A DNA stretch of 64,000 bases from Magnolia sinica (lineage: Eukaryota; Streptophyta; Magnoliopsida; Magnoliales; Magnoliaceae): positions 105,391,759 through 105,455,758 of the forward strand of contig NC_080578.1 of assembly GCF_029962835.1 (NCBI RefSeq). The letters run 5' to 3'. The position numbers were made by a program, and so were the translations under genes. Numbering within the stretch: the stretch's first letter is position 1; every line of letters starts with the position of its first letter. Below the pieces are notes generated by a model, which had not been told where the DNA came from, searched no databases, and worked only from the letters and a program-made list of their open reading frames with translations. This document shows positions 36,190-47,999 of this stretch, one piece after another.

Positions 36190-38880
36190 TTTTTAAGAAA
36201 AATATTGTTTGCAAAAGTCTAATAAAAACTACTCGATACTGCCGGGGGATAAGTCTTCAAGTGCGTATTTATAGTTTTAGAAACTTGGTGTAGCTGTCAC
36301 GGGATCTTTCCCATGCAGATGTGTAATTTGGAATTAATCAAGCCGCTTTCCTAACGTAACTGAGTCTGGCCAATCAAGGACCTTTCGTCATAGTACACTA
36401 AAGTAGTGACACTCAATCTCATCCTCATATACATAAGAGGAGGGTAGCTAAGGACATAAAGAGTTACCTATGGGACTGGCTACTCGCACGTTGTAGTGAT
36501 TAGATCGAATCAAAGCAATCTGTAGGTAAAAGGTCCCAACACGTGGCTACAATCCATATCGTAAAGTAGACAATACTAGGTGAATGTCGGGTCTACAATA
36601 TGCAGGTCATTCCATATGAGGTACGACTCATCTCATAAGCTCATAACCTGACTTTAATTTCAGGCCATAACATTGATCGCATGTAACAGAATGGTGCGAT
36701 TATGTTATTCGACTGTTTCAGTCTCATCTACAATCTTTATAAGATTGTAGGCAGATACGACTCACTCATATTCTCATCCTCTATTATTCACAATGAAGGG
36801 AAGTTCATACCTCAATGTATAAACATAGCCCCAAATGTACCTCTCTTGTACATTCAAGGTTGGTCAATCCATGCGAGTGGGTGACCGGCCTGCCGACCAA
36901 AAAATAGAAATCCTCCATGATCTCAAGGTAAATGCTGATGATCTACTTACCTAGTTTATATTAGTGTTCAATACTGAATAAAAGGAATATATTATTCATG
37001 AAAGATCGAATGTCTTATAAAACAAGTACATCATTCAAACTTTCCTCAATCCCATCTGCCTGACGTGAACCTAAAATAGATCTCTAGCTATAGGTTTCGT
37101 CATGGGATCAGCCATCATCTCCTAGTAGGAATGTAGCTGAGGGCGACCTTTTTATCTCTCACTTGATCACGGACGTAATGATACTTGATTTCAATGTGCT
37201 TAGATTTCTGTGGTGTTTAGGGTCCTTTGCCAAGTCAATGGCAGAAGTATTGTCTATCTTCAGCGATATAGGCTGACGAACACTCGGTACAACACCTAGA
37301 CTCAATAGAAATCTGCGAACCCATACACACTCCTGAACTGCAGCACAACATGCAATGTACTCGGCCTCCATAGATGAAAGAGCTGTGGATGTCTGTTTCT
37401 TACTTGACCATGAGATAGCTCCTCCTCCGAGTAAGAATACATACCCTGAAGTAGACTTTCCCTCGTCGGCGTCATTATCCCAAGCAACATCTGAATATCC
37501 TTTGAGCTCGAGGCTTGTGCCTTCATAACACAACATTAGGTCTTTTGTTCCTATGAGATAACAGAATATATGTTTGACGGCTTGCCAATGAGATTGTCCC
37601 GAGTTACTCCGATAACGGCTGACTATGCCAACTGCATAGCTAATATTTGGTCTGGTGCAAAGCATAGCATACATTAAGCTCCCTGCTGCACTTGCATAAG
37701 GTACTGAGGACATAGCCAATTTCTCGGCTTCAGTCTGGGGACACGATTTCCTGTCTAGCTTGGTAGCTTTATCCATAGGAGTTTCAATAGTTTTTGAATT
37801 TTTCATCCTGAATCGCTTTAAGATCTTTTGTATATAGGTTGCTTGAGACAAGCCTAAAAATTTCTTAGGGCGATCCCTGATGATTTTTACCCCGAGAATA
37901 AAGTTGGCTTCACCGAGGTCTTTCATCTCAAAGTTCAAGAATAGCCAATCTTTAGTCGATATCAACAATTGCATGTCATTACCAGCTAACAGGAAATCGT
38001 CTACATATAGAGATAGTATCAGAAAAGATCTTCCAGACTGTTTCATGTATACACAATGATCTTCTTCACTCATCGTGAATCCAAAAGTGGTGATGGCCGA
38101 GTGGAACCTCATGTACCATTGTCTTAAAGATTGCTTCAACCCATAGATAGATTTCAACAACTTGCAGACTTTCTTTGAATGCTTTTTGTCCACATAACCC
38201 ATGGGCTGTTGCATATATATCTATTCATCCAAATCACCATTTAAGAATGCGGTCTTTACATCCATCTGATATAACTCTAAGTTTAAACTTGCGACAATGG
38301 ACAAGATCATGCGGATTGAGGAGAACTTTGCAACAGGTGAAAAGGTCTCCTCGTAATCAATGCCTTCTTGTTGTGTAAAACCTTTAGCAACTAATCGTGC
38401 TTTATACTTGTCCACTGTACCATCTGCCTTTCTTTTGATCTTAAGTACCCATTTATTACCTATCGCTTTGCGATTGGAAGACAGATCAACAAATTCCTAG
38501 ACTTTATTTTTCTCCATGGAAGCGATCTCTTCGTCCATAGTATTTACCCAATCGGCCGAGTTAGAAGATAATAATGCATCCTGATACGAATCAGGTTCAT
38601 TATCATCAACTGCAACGCAAGAGAATGTTTGCCCCTCAATATCGAAGTATCTTTGGAGAATCAATCCTCTTTCGCTTCGACGTAACTCAGGAGCCTGCTG
38701 AGATGTCCTCCCACTATCCTGGTGAACTATAGGAGCATCTTCATCTTGAGGAGCAGAACTCCTACTCTCCTGAGATACATCGGGTATTTCAAAAAGTTCT
38801 ATTGGAACCTTTTGCTTCATTCGGCTTGGGTATCTATCTTCAACGAAGGTCACGTCTCGGGAATCTATCTCAATCTATTG
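36190..38880 (-). mobile_element. Copia polyprotein remnant (pre-RT linker, RT, RNase H), decayed
   Basis: On the minus strand from 38853, an integrase-to-RT linker (DEEIASMEKNKV), then [20 protein letters not shown] and [14 protein letters not shown], then RT with IYGLKQSLRQWYMRF and the catalytic YVDD (SLYVDDFLLAGND, near 37990-38030). RNase H with SSMEAEYIACC follows, ending near 37159. In-frame stops interrupt KNKV-EFVDLS and LDE-IYMQQ, and the frame is lost after ALAKDPK-like sequence in RNase H. Gag, protease and integrase are missing, and the 5' edge is at about 38880. The 3' tail and LTR are at 27870-28810, displaced by the long-TIR element. Confidence 0.9.
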
Positions 38881-40734
38881 TCATGCATGCCCAATACATG
38901 GTGTTATTGCACCTTGCAGGCATCCTCAAATCCTCTCAATTTTTTTGAGACTTTTTATATAGTCTTATCTGAGTGTTGAATGGCTGCAAGCTGATATCAC
39001 AAAAGCTTGAAATCATTTATGTTAGAGGTTGAAAGTGGTTCAGATGCCTTTCTTACACGTTCAGTCTATTGGAAATGTAAGTGGGTGTTTCAATTGTTGC
39101 AAGTTGGTCCTGTGAAGAGCTGTTCTATGTACTTGGTAACATATTAATGGATGGTGAAAGTTTTGCAAGATTGAGGTTAGATTCGGCCATTCAACAAAGA
39201 ACTGGTCTTTGGTAAATTCACAATACATATCTTGCATAAATTTTTTTTTTTCCTGCATCAATTTTCTCATAAGATGTTGCTTCTTGTGCAACAGATTCTG
39301 TACGTGTATGTTTCCATTTTCACCAAGACACTAAGAATAAAAGACAAACAACAGATGACTGTGACTCTGAAACAGCCAAAAAGTTAAGAGTGCCACCAAT
39401 TTTATAGTTATTAGTAGCAAAGGTGGAAATGGAAGGTAGAGATGTGGATAGAAATTCAAAATAAACATGTTACTTGCAAGGAGAAAGAAATCATACCTTA
39501 CCAAGTTGGCTAGTTGTGGCCAGTAGTACATTACATTTCTGTTTATTTTGGATTACAAAGAAATCATACCTTTGTACTCTTATTGAGGTCAATGCATTAC
39601 AAATTTCGGAGTAACCATCGACATAAAAAGGGTAATTAACCAATTCAAGGGAACCGTAGATGTGGATAGAAATCCAAAATAAACATGTATGTTGCAAGGA
39701 GAAAGCAATCATACCTTACCAAATTGGCTAGTTGTGGGTAGTAGCACATTACTTTTCAAATTTTCTATTAACAATGCTAGTCGGGAATACCAAGGTTTAG
39801 CTCACTACAAGAGATGATCCTATAGAAACCATTTCGAAAACATAATGGGCAGGTCATGTAGACCATGGGGACCAATTGATGCAAGGGAGCAGGGAGGAAT
39901 ATTAGTTGATTCAGATAGGTGATATGAATGCCAACAAAATTACACAGCCATGTCTTTAAAAAAAAAATAAATTTCAAACTCTTACCAGGGCACTTTGTGC
40001 TATCTTTCGCTGTTTGTTTTATTTCAGATCTAGTCAATAGGCATGTCTACATGCCTATTGTGACTTTTTAAAAAAAAGAAAAAAAGAAAAAAAAGTTAAT
40101 AGGCATGTCTGCAAGTAATAGAGGAAGCAGAGGAATATAAGAAATGATCAGACTGCATTAGTGGAAATATGGAAGTAATGAAGGTAATCTCATCTTCTCT
40201 ATAGGCATTAACTATGGATTCTCTTTGAAGGTCCTTGCTGGCAGGAGTATAATCTGGTTATTTGTTGGTCAGGCTTCATATGCAAAATTCATTACAGAAG
40301 CACAAACTTCTGCATCCCATGGTATATAATATTTCCTTGGTGTATTTTTCTTCCCTTTCTTCCTTTTAGGCAAGATTGGGAAGTTACGTACGCGTATGTC
40401 TCTGTTTCTTGATTTGTCTTCTGTTGGGTGTTTTCTGGTTTGAGTGCGAATTTCAATTTCTTGTTTTTAGTTTAGGGTTCGTTGTGACTATGCAGAACTA
40501 TGCAGAGTTTCGGTGATAGACATGGACATCGGCTGTAGGATGTGACAAAGGTATGTGGTTGTTTTTTTTTTGTTCTTTCTTTCTTTTCTTTTTCTTTTTC
40601 TTTTTACAATTATCTGTCACATGCAATTTGCACAACATTTTTTGCTGAAATACATTCACCTAATCCTTACTGCTCATTGATCATCACAAATCCTGCACAT
40701 GTTTTGTATGTCCGCACATGTAAGGAATCACCAT
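38881..40734. other. HDH intron 12, unassigned with a direct repeat
   Basis: A direct repeat of about 105 bp lies at 39441-39545 and 39659-39763 (GATGTGGATAGAAAT through TTGGCTAGTTGTGG). A short perfect palindrome lies at 40035-40060. No exon was recognised. A CACTACAAG at 39802 has no partner. Confidence 0.6.
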
Positions 40735-40744
40735 TCTTGTATAG

Positions 40745-40834
40745 ACCCACTGATTTTGGTGTAGTGGGTGCTCAAACCCTTGACCAGGTGTTGAACTGCT
40801 AAGAGTCTACCACTGGAGCAAGAGCAAGGACCCA
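40745..40834 (-). mobile_element. tRNA-derived SINE, 3'-truncated
   Basis: On the minus strand it reads GGGTCCTTGCTCTTGCTC, then GTGGTAGACTCTTAG, then AAGGGTTTGAGCACCC. The last is a B-box-like motif. It is the same family as the fuller copy at 57404-57538. No poly-A tail remains. Confidence 0.7.
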
Positions 40835-40839
40835 CCCTA

Positions 40840-41290
40840 AAATAATGTGGCTAAATGCATGGACGATGTGGATAAAATCCACACATCACAATGATGAATG
40901 CCCATTCAAAACTTTTTGTGGGCCACATAATCTTTGAATCAAGCTGATCTCTGCATGTTCCCTTCATCTAGATATTCTTGACATTATCAACAGGTTGGAT
41001 TGCAAATAAGAATTATGAAAACCATATGATGGGCCCTTAGAAATTTTTAATCGTGAGGCATTCAATCACAACTGTTTCCTGTGGTGTAGTCCACCTGAGA
41101 TTTAGATCTGCGTAATTTTTGGGATCCCGTCCTAAAATGGTCTTTAGAAAAGGATGGACGGCATGGATATACAAAATATTATCAAGGTGGGCCCCACAGT
41201 AAGGGGCAATACCCACTAAGCTTTCACCCTGGTAACACATAACCCGCTCCTGTTTTCTCCTATATCTGTGGCCCATCTGAGCAGTTCGGC
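40840..41290. repeat. GGGCCCAC-family interspersed repeat
   Basis: Contains GTGGATAAAATCCACACATC, TTTCCTGTGGTGTAGTCCAC and AAGGTGGGCCCCACAG. Similar phrases recur at 46380-47480, 50720-50830 and 57680-58060. It is probably a decayed DNA transposon family. The 79-codon frame here is a chance reading. Confidence 0.5.
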
Positions 41291-41422
41291 AGCCTTTTGT
41301 GCTGGCACGTTCAACAGGGTGCTGGCTGATTAGCTAAACACGTGTGCAACATTTGCACATGCATGGAAACCTCATGAGAATCAAGAAACAAGAATTCAAA
41401 AAGGAAGGCATTTTAAAAATTA

Positions 41423-41454
<32 letters not shown>

Positions 41455-43370
41455 CAACTGACAAGGCTTCCAAGCACAAAGAACTGTCAAATAATCTTTT
41501 AAGAAATCGATCCTTGTGTCGTTTTCTCTCCGTCTTTTAGCAACCTAAAGATTCGCCTTTTAACACAAGGACACTCGAAAAACTCCATTTTCCCTCGTTT
41601 TAGAGCTCAGATGGACGGAGAGAAAGACAGTTTCTTCAGAAAAACGAGAGCATATCCCTGTCTCTACACATACGGACAAAAGAGCAAAGACGAGAAATGG
41701 AGATTTGAATTTTGACACGTCCATAAAACTGGCTTCGTCTCATGTATATTAGGAAGCTAAGCATGTTCATGCTTTTAAAGACATCATGCAATAGAAACTC
41801 CCATGTATATTCAGAACTTTTTTTCTTGGAAAGGCCATAGTTCTAATCATTCAAACTTTGTGTTCAGGGACATTCGTGTTTTTCCATTGTATGATGACCA
41901 TCCCACCTAACATACAATCGTATTTCTTACATGGATATTTTTTTTCATGCAAAATATTCTTTTTCCCTTGATTGTTCCTTTGCGTCAACTCTAGTATTTT
42001 GCATAAACTTCAGTTTTAATTATCTTTTCTGAACTTTGGTATGAGTTTGGATTTGAGCATGTAGTTCAATGGTAGAAAATCTGCATTACAACATTGAAAC
42101 CTATGGTAGTCTAGCTCACCTGGATTGAATGGGAGCTGCTAACAAAGGTCTTTAAACCATGCATTCTTTTCTTTCTTATAACCATGGCCCACTTAGAGAT
42201 TAGATCAGGCCAATTGGCTAGGCTGGGCCATTCATCGTTGGCCCGAGCATGGCTTGGCCATTAATTGAGCTCCACTATTAAGATGCATTTTCTGAAAATA
42301 ATGTTGGCTCGCTGATCCATATCAAACTTGGATGAGAAAAAATAACAATAAAGAGAAGTCCAACAGCCTAGATTCAACAAATATATGTCAAATATATGTG
42401 GCTTACTTGATAAGAGTGCCACCTTAAATTTTAGAATATAGATGTTCATAATACTTGCAAGCTAAAATGCTTATTGTATTGTGCAAAAACAGTTTTGTAT
42501 AGCCTACCTCAATGTACTTATCCCAAACAACCAGCTCTATGTTGATACACGAACAATCCTTGGTGCAGGTGAACAAGTTCCCTTTCTTTTTTAAATAATG
42601 TTTGTACTATTCCCTTCTTACTTTCAATTTTTATCTATTAAATCCTCAATTGGAACTTTTACACCTGTTTATTTCCAAATCAAAATCTTCTATGCTTCTC
42701 CTTCTTTCTATGTCAGAACATTCTCTCTGTTTTTTTTTTTTTATTCTTAATGAGCCCACTTCTTATTCTCAAACTATTCAAGGTTAGATCAGTATAAGAA
42801 TTCAGATCCAACACAAACCTATACTTCTATATAGGTTGCTATCATCTTTTCTTTTCTATACAGGTTGCTATCATCTTCACTAGCTAGTTAAGAGTTGTAT
42901 TCTACAGGGGCACACGATGGTTGGTGAGCATGGATTTGCATGCTCATTGGTGGGTGCCACCATGGATGCCCCACTATCTTCAAATTGCACGGATTGGACA
43001 ATCTCACCAATCCAATTGGCGGACCTCTTGAATTTCAATGTTGTCTATTGCCAATATTGTTTTGTACCTACCATTAGAAGGTCACCTTATCTCATAATCT
43101 GATATGTGAAACCCACTAGATGGATGGTCTTGGTCATGGACCATTGCACCTATGTCCAGTTCAGTGCAGTGTCAGATAAGGAAATTGGTACATTGTGCTG
43201 AGGCTAGCTTCCCCATATGTAATTATATATCTACCAAAGTATTAAATGAATTTCCTTCTTGTAGTGGAGAGTGCTTATTCTACTTGTAACCTAGCTGTCT
43301 TCAACTTGTACAGGCATTACATGTCCTCTAACAGTTGTATGCTATTTTTTCTTTTTCTTTTTGTTGTTTA
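41291..43370. other. HDH intron 12, unassigned
   Basis: Holds a poly-A run at 41429-41454 and T-rich DNA. A GGCTGGGCC-type phrase lies near 42220. No exon or named element was identified. Confidence 0.55.
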
Positions 43371-43374
43371 AAAA

Positions 43375-43941
43375 TTATTGTTTCTGTTTTGCAGGAAGAT
43401 TTATTAAAAATGACTGTTTCTGTTTTGCAGGAAGATTTATGGCAGGCTGCATTTCCAGTTAGCACAGAGGTTTGTTTCAATTCTTTTTTCTTCTTCCAGT
43501 ACATCTTTTCAATGTTATATCAAACATTGCTAGAGTAGTTCATGTCAATGGAGTGAGCAGTAAACTATTCAATTCATGCCAGACATGCTACCACAACTTA
43601 AGACTTTATATGGTTTCTAGCTGTTTCCTTAAAAAACTGTATATAATTTTGTATCTTTTGAGTTTAGATCCATATTTTACACTCGGATTGATACATAATG
43701 GCTTCTGTAATGTCTTTTATCTTTATTATTTATCGCTTATATTTGGCTTTGGATGGTGCTATTGCAAGAAGCCGATACAAATCATGTGCATTAATATGCT
43801 TTATATCAAAATTGAAATATTTCTGGATTACTAGTTTTTCCTATTATTTACTCATTTTCTTGTTTTTCTGTTATTGTAGCTCAATTGGTCTAGAACAAGC
43901 TCCCCTCGGGTCAGGAGCACATCGAGCATATCCAAAAACCA
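43375..43941 (+). other. Two exon-like stretches of an unrecognised gene
   Basis: The first stretch (about 43395-43469) reads EDLWQAAFPVSTE, preceded by TTTTGCAG and followed by a GTTTGT donor. The second (43880-43941) follows TATTGTAG, reads LNWSRTSSPRVRSTSSISKN and ends CAG-GTGAGT. The first acceptor is duplicated: TGTTTCTGTTTTGCAGGAAG occurs at 43379 and again at 43418. The protein family is not recognised. These could be captured or pseudogene exons within the HDH intron. Confidence 0.35.
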
Positions 43942-44296
43942 GGTGAGTCAACTAACAACAGTCCCCAATATGTTTTTCACACTGTTTTGATAGTTGATTG
44001 TTGTTCTTTCAATCTTTTCACATGTTTTTGTTCTTATTTTTTTACTTGTTGCTTGTTAGTTGGGTACATAAAAGGCCATCACATTGTGGAGCTCTTCATC
44101 TGCTTGATGGACTTTCATTGAATTGTCTTTTTATTTTGAAGTCTTCCATTATAGATTTTAATTTTTACTGTTTGGTTTGCAAGTCAGATAAATAATGTTT
44201 CAAATTACATCATGGTTGTTTTTATCATCTTTTGATTCTTAAATGAATATGACTTAAATATATTTTATTTTATACAGTAGGTTTTTTAAGTTTAAA

Positions 44297-44502
44297 ATTG
44301 TTCCGAAATAAGAAAAAAACACCATACTCAAATATAACCGTTGGCACCAGAACGGTTCAAAACCGTTCCTAAAAAAAACCGAAAACGGTTCCGAACCGTA
44401 CCTTATTTTTTTCGACGCCTCATTTAGGAACGGTATTAAACCGTTCCTGAAGCATTTAGGAACGGCTTAAAACCGTTCCTAAATGACGTTTTTGGTGTAG
44501 TG
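44297..44502 (+). mobile_element. CACTA transposon terminus
   Basis: The right end reads TTTTTGGTGTAGTG, the inverse of CACTACACCAAAAA. Before it are subterminal repeats: GGAACGG and CCGTTCC alternate, giving hairpins at 44426-44448 and 44458-44480. This fits the subterminal transposase-binding region of CACTA elements. No matching CACTACACC start was found, so only one end survives. Confidence 0.7.
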
Positions 44503-44519
44503 CCAAAGCATCCACTGCT

Positions 44520-45240
44520 GCCTTGATGTCCTCTTCAAGCACCCGGTTCTCAATAGATGCAGCCTCTTGTTCCAAAATAATATTAAATGAAAGATTATCA
44601 AGCTACAGCCTTATCCACCTATCACTAGAAAGAAGATCCTTGTAGAATTGAACCACAGTTTCATAGACTTGTGATTTTTCCTCCACCCTAACCTCATCCA
44701 TCATCAAGCTATGGATGGTGTTGTTCCTTGCCCTGACACTATGCCATGGAAGAATTTCATGTTCTTGTTTTCCTCCTTGAGCCACATGACTTTAGATTGC
44801 TGCCACCATTTTATTCCTCTTACTTCATTCAGTTTTTATATTGTGAAGAGAACATCTCTCTCCTAGCCTTCTCCTCCACCGATAACTCCATCCCCTCTTC
44901 TTTTGTATGTAGAGATTAAATGTCACAAAGAACTGACTCCCAATTCCTGAGCACATCCTTTTCTCCACATGATGATCTCTTGCCCTTGAGAAAATTTTCT
45001 GAAGACGGATGAAACCGGCTTGACCCTCCACCTCAAATACCACTCAACCACATCAATTAACCCTCACACTTCTAACCACTAACTAAACCAAAATGGCTGT
45101 GGACCCAATCATCTTCCTCTACTTCTAAGATCTCATCAAAGGCCATTGATTGGGTGGCAGTTATCATCGTGTTCCAAGCGTTGGCCGGGAAATCAATGTT
45201 CCTGATCACCATTTGTTGAAGAAGTTTTGACCGGCACTTC
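44520..45240 (-). mobile_element. L1-type LINE fragment (endonuclease to reverse transcriptase linker)
   Basis: The minus-strand reading includes FDEILEVEEDDWV-like sequence, then FSRARDHHVEKRM, then HSVRARNNTIHSLMMDEVRV and VVQFYKDLLSSD. The last two match the linker before reverse transcriptase in plant L1 elements (FFH-x-x-NNTI-x-SL and FYK-LFSS). The reading is split by frameshifts. No poly-A tail or full domain is left. Confidence 0.75.
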
Positions 45241-45360
45241 ACGTTAATCAATGAAGCATATGCTCATTTTGGTATCATGTGTTTTGCCCTTTTGCTTCTG
45301 ACTCCTATCATAAGGATGTATTGTCATCACCATATCATTTTCATGCTTGTTCATTGTCAT

Positions 45361-45450
45361 CATTGTCATTGTCGGCATCATTGGCATCCACATTGTTCTC
45401 ATCATCATTGTCATTGTCGGCATCATTGGCATCCACATTGTTCTCATCAT
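45361..45450. repeat. 45-bp perfect tandem duplication in a TCA-rich tract
   Basis: Bases 45361-45405 (CATTGTCATTGTCGGCATCA onwards) are repeated at 45406-45450. Both lie in a tract of TCA/TTG triplets running to the acceptor of the last HDH exon. Long open frames on both strands here are produced by the triplet repeat. Confidence 0.9.
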
Positions 45451-45567
45451 TGTTGTCATCATCATCCCCATCATTCTCATCACCACCACCGCTGACATCA
45501 TCATTGTGGCGGCTGCTGCCCACCACCACCACTGTCATCATAATCATCATTGTTGTCATTGTTTCAG

Positions 45568-45845
45568 GATCTGTGTTCTTAGGGCAGTGGATGCCGGAGA
45601 GTGTGGGGGACTATGCAAGTGGGACCAATCATGTCCTTCCAACATATGGGTATGCGAGGATGTATGGTGGGGTATCCTTGGACTCCTTCCTCAAATACAT
45701 CACTGTCCAGTCCCTCACGGAGGAAGGGCTGAGGAGGCTGGGTCCATATGTGGCCAAGATGGCGGAGGTTGAAGGTCTTGAGGCCCACAAGAAGGCCGTC
45801 ACCCTCAGGTTAGAGGACATTGCAGCTACCAACCTTCATACATGA
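45568..45845 (+). CDS. HDH: Histidinol dehydrogenase, last exon
   Basis: Acceptor GTTTCAG ends at 45567. The exon begins with two bases of a Gly codon and encodes [18 protein letters not shown], then [19 protein letters not shown], then [16 protein letters not shown], to a TGA at 45843-45845. It holds three key positions of the enzyme (E. coli HisD numbering from the literature): zinc ligand Asp360 (45609-45611), His367 (45630-45632) and zinc ligand His419 (45786-45788). It lies on the same strand as exons 2-12 and 21 kb downstream. The preceding exon, which would supply the first base of the Gly codon and the Pro-Glu-His motif, was not found. Only the part from 45568 is coding; the upstream TCA-rich open frame is not. 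Confidence 0.92.
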
Positions 45846-46379
45846 TTAGGTGATGGAAAATTGCGGACATTGAGATTTTGGTCCCCCATTTTTCTACCTT
45901 TTTTGGGAATGATAGAGTTAAGGTTTGTTTACACACACACACACACACACACATTGTACTTATGACTTATCTGATTGACGGTTTGGATGAACCACATATC
46001 TGATCAGTTGATCCAGTGGGCAGGTGCCCATCAGGTAGGTGGTGCATAAACATATGGTATGATTGCAATGGCGATGCATTGGATTGTTGTGTTGTGGGCG
46101 GTTCAAGTGAGGTGGCAGAGATGAGTTGCGTCTGTGTGGCTCATTTAGGATCCGGATGTGGCCGTCCATTAGGCAACACATGTGGCCTAGGAACTGGGCC
46201 AGTCAGCCATCAGGTGGTACATGTACACAAAACAATAGGCCACCAAACGCAAGCGACCCAAGTCCGGCTACAGCAGCACATCTGAACATAGCTGATGAAT
46301 GCCGGTATGGGTAAGTGTCAACATTTGTAGGGCTGGTGTGACATGGGCCTAGACAATGGGGAACAGTGATACCAGGTTG
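45846..46379. other. HDH 3' flank
   Basis: A CA microsatellite lies at 45931-45952. No clear polyadenylation signal was identified. The remainder is unassigned. Confidence 0.5.
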
Positions 46380-47990
46380 ATTCACCAGCTCTAGTGGGCC
46401 TATATCAGCTAACAGCGGTGATTAAATCAGCACCATTGGACGGAATATTGGGGCCTACAGTGATGTCTATTTGGCATCCCACCTAGGTACAAGGCCACGT
46501 TGTCCTGGATGAAAGGAAACCACAAATTTCAGCTTGTTCCCCAGCTAGTGGCCCACTGAACAGTGGGGTCCACATTGACGTATGGGTTTTATCTACACCG
46601 TCTGGTAAAGGACCTCACACCTGGGATTGAACGGGTACCATTGTAAATGGTTGAGCCCACTGTTGCAGCTCATGTGGGGGGCTCCACTGTGATGTCATTT
46701 GCTATCCAACCTGTACATGAGGTCACGCACTGATCTGGTAAGGAATACACAAATATCAGTTTGATTCCAACTTGGTGGGCCCCACCTTTTGAAGTAGTAG
46801 GGAACCTAATGCCTACTGTTACAACCTCCCTTGCCACTTGCTGTATAGGTTTTACCCTTACTATACATTTGTTTTCCAGCTTATTGGTGTGGGGCTCACT
46901 TATTGCTGATAATAGATGAGATCATTATGAGTGGGGACGGATCCAAAATCTCAGCTGGACCGAACCCAGAGAAATGTGGAGATTGAACCAGCACCATTGA
47001 AACCTTCCTGGGGCCACTATGGCCAGATGTTGCCACCCAACTTGCTGATATGGTCACTCAGACCTGCATGTGGCCACTCCCGATCTCGGCTAGACCTAAC
47101 CCCAGGAAAACTGGTGATTGACGCCTATCATTGAACCGTCATGGTGATTGACGCCTACCGTTGAACCATCATGGTGATTGACGCCTACTATTGAACCTAT
47201 GTTGGGCCCACCGGGCTGTGTTGCCCGGGATGCGGGCCTGTTGTGGGCTCCACAATGATGTTTGTCTTATCCAGGCCATCCACCTGGGAGGCTCACCATG
47301 ATATATGTATTTCATGTTCACGATGCCATCCGTTTACGATGTCATTTCAGGGCTGGGCCCATGTTAGGGGGTAGATTCATGTCCCAAGCGGGATACCGTC
47401 CACGGGCATGATGATGGCTACCGTTGGAATCTCTCTAGGGACTACCATGATGTGAGTTTTGGCCGGACCATGGGCCCAACCTGATTGTATGTGGTGCATG
47501 CACGCCGTAGATCCACCTGATGTGTAGTAATCTAGGCATCCAATTTACTTTTGCAGCCTTTGAGATAGATCCAAATCTCAGCTGGACCGTCCAGCAGGAA
47601 ATAGTTGGAATTGACTACCTATGCTTTAACCTCCCTGAGGTTCACCCTGACATACGTGTTACATATCTATACCGCCTATCTGTTTTGCTGAGGTCCACCC
47701 TCGATAAATGTATTGAATCTATGTTGGTCCAACGAGCGGGTTCGCTGTGGTGCTCACCTTGTTACATGTATTGTATGTTCATACCGTCCATCCTATTTGA
47801 CAGCTCATTTTAGAGCGCGGAGCCAAAAGTAAGGCATATCTCGTTGCCCGGGTGGACCTCATGTGGACAGGAGGGCTTACCCACATTGTCCAACGTGTGG
47901 TCCCCACTTAGGATACCGCCGTGACACCCACCTTAATGTGTATGTTTTATACATGTCTTACTAGTCCATTTTATGTGTACAGGAGTTTGG
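46380..47990. repeat. Degenerate GGGCCCAC-family repeats
   Basis: Many diverged pieces with GGGGTCCACATTGACGTATG, GTGGGCCCCACC, CACCATGATATATGTATTTC and similar phrases in one orientation. This looks like a cluster of several decayed copies of one family. The reading frames across it have no recognisable proteins. Confidence 0.5.
47112..47199. repeat. 30-bp tandem repeat, three copies
   Basis: TGGTGATTGACGCCTACCGT and the ten bases after it occur three times in a row at 47112, 47142 and 47172, with a few substitutions. Confidence 0.9.
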
Positions 47991-47999
47991 CTCTTAAGT

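Noticed and set aside
39802..39820. CACTACAAGAGATGATCC as a CACTA transposon start
   Set aside because: No inverted partner ending in CTTGTAGTG was found within the intron, and there are no subterminal repeats nearby. It does not match the CACTA end at 44502.
45244..45559. Open frames on both strands rich in Met, His, Asp or Ile
   Set aside because: They are produced by the TCA-type triplet tract and its 45-bp duplication. Only the HDH exon from 45568 is supported.
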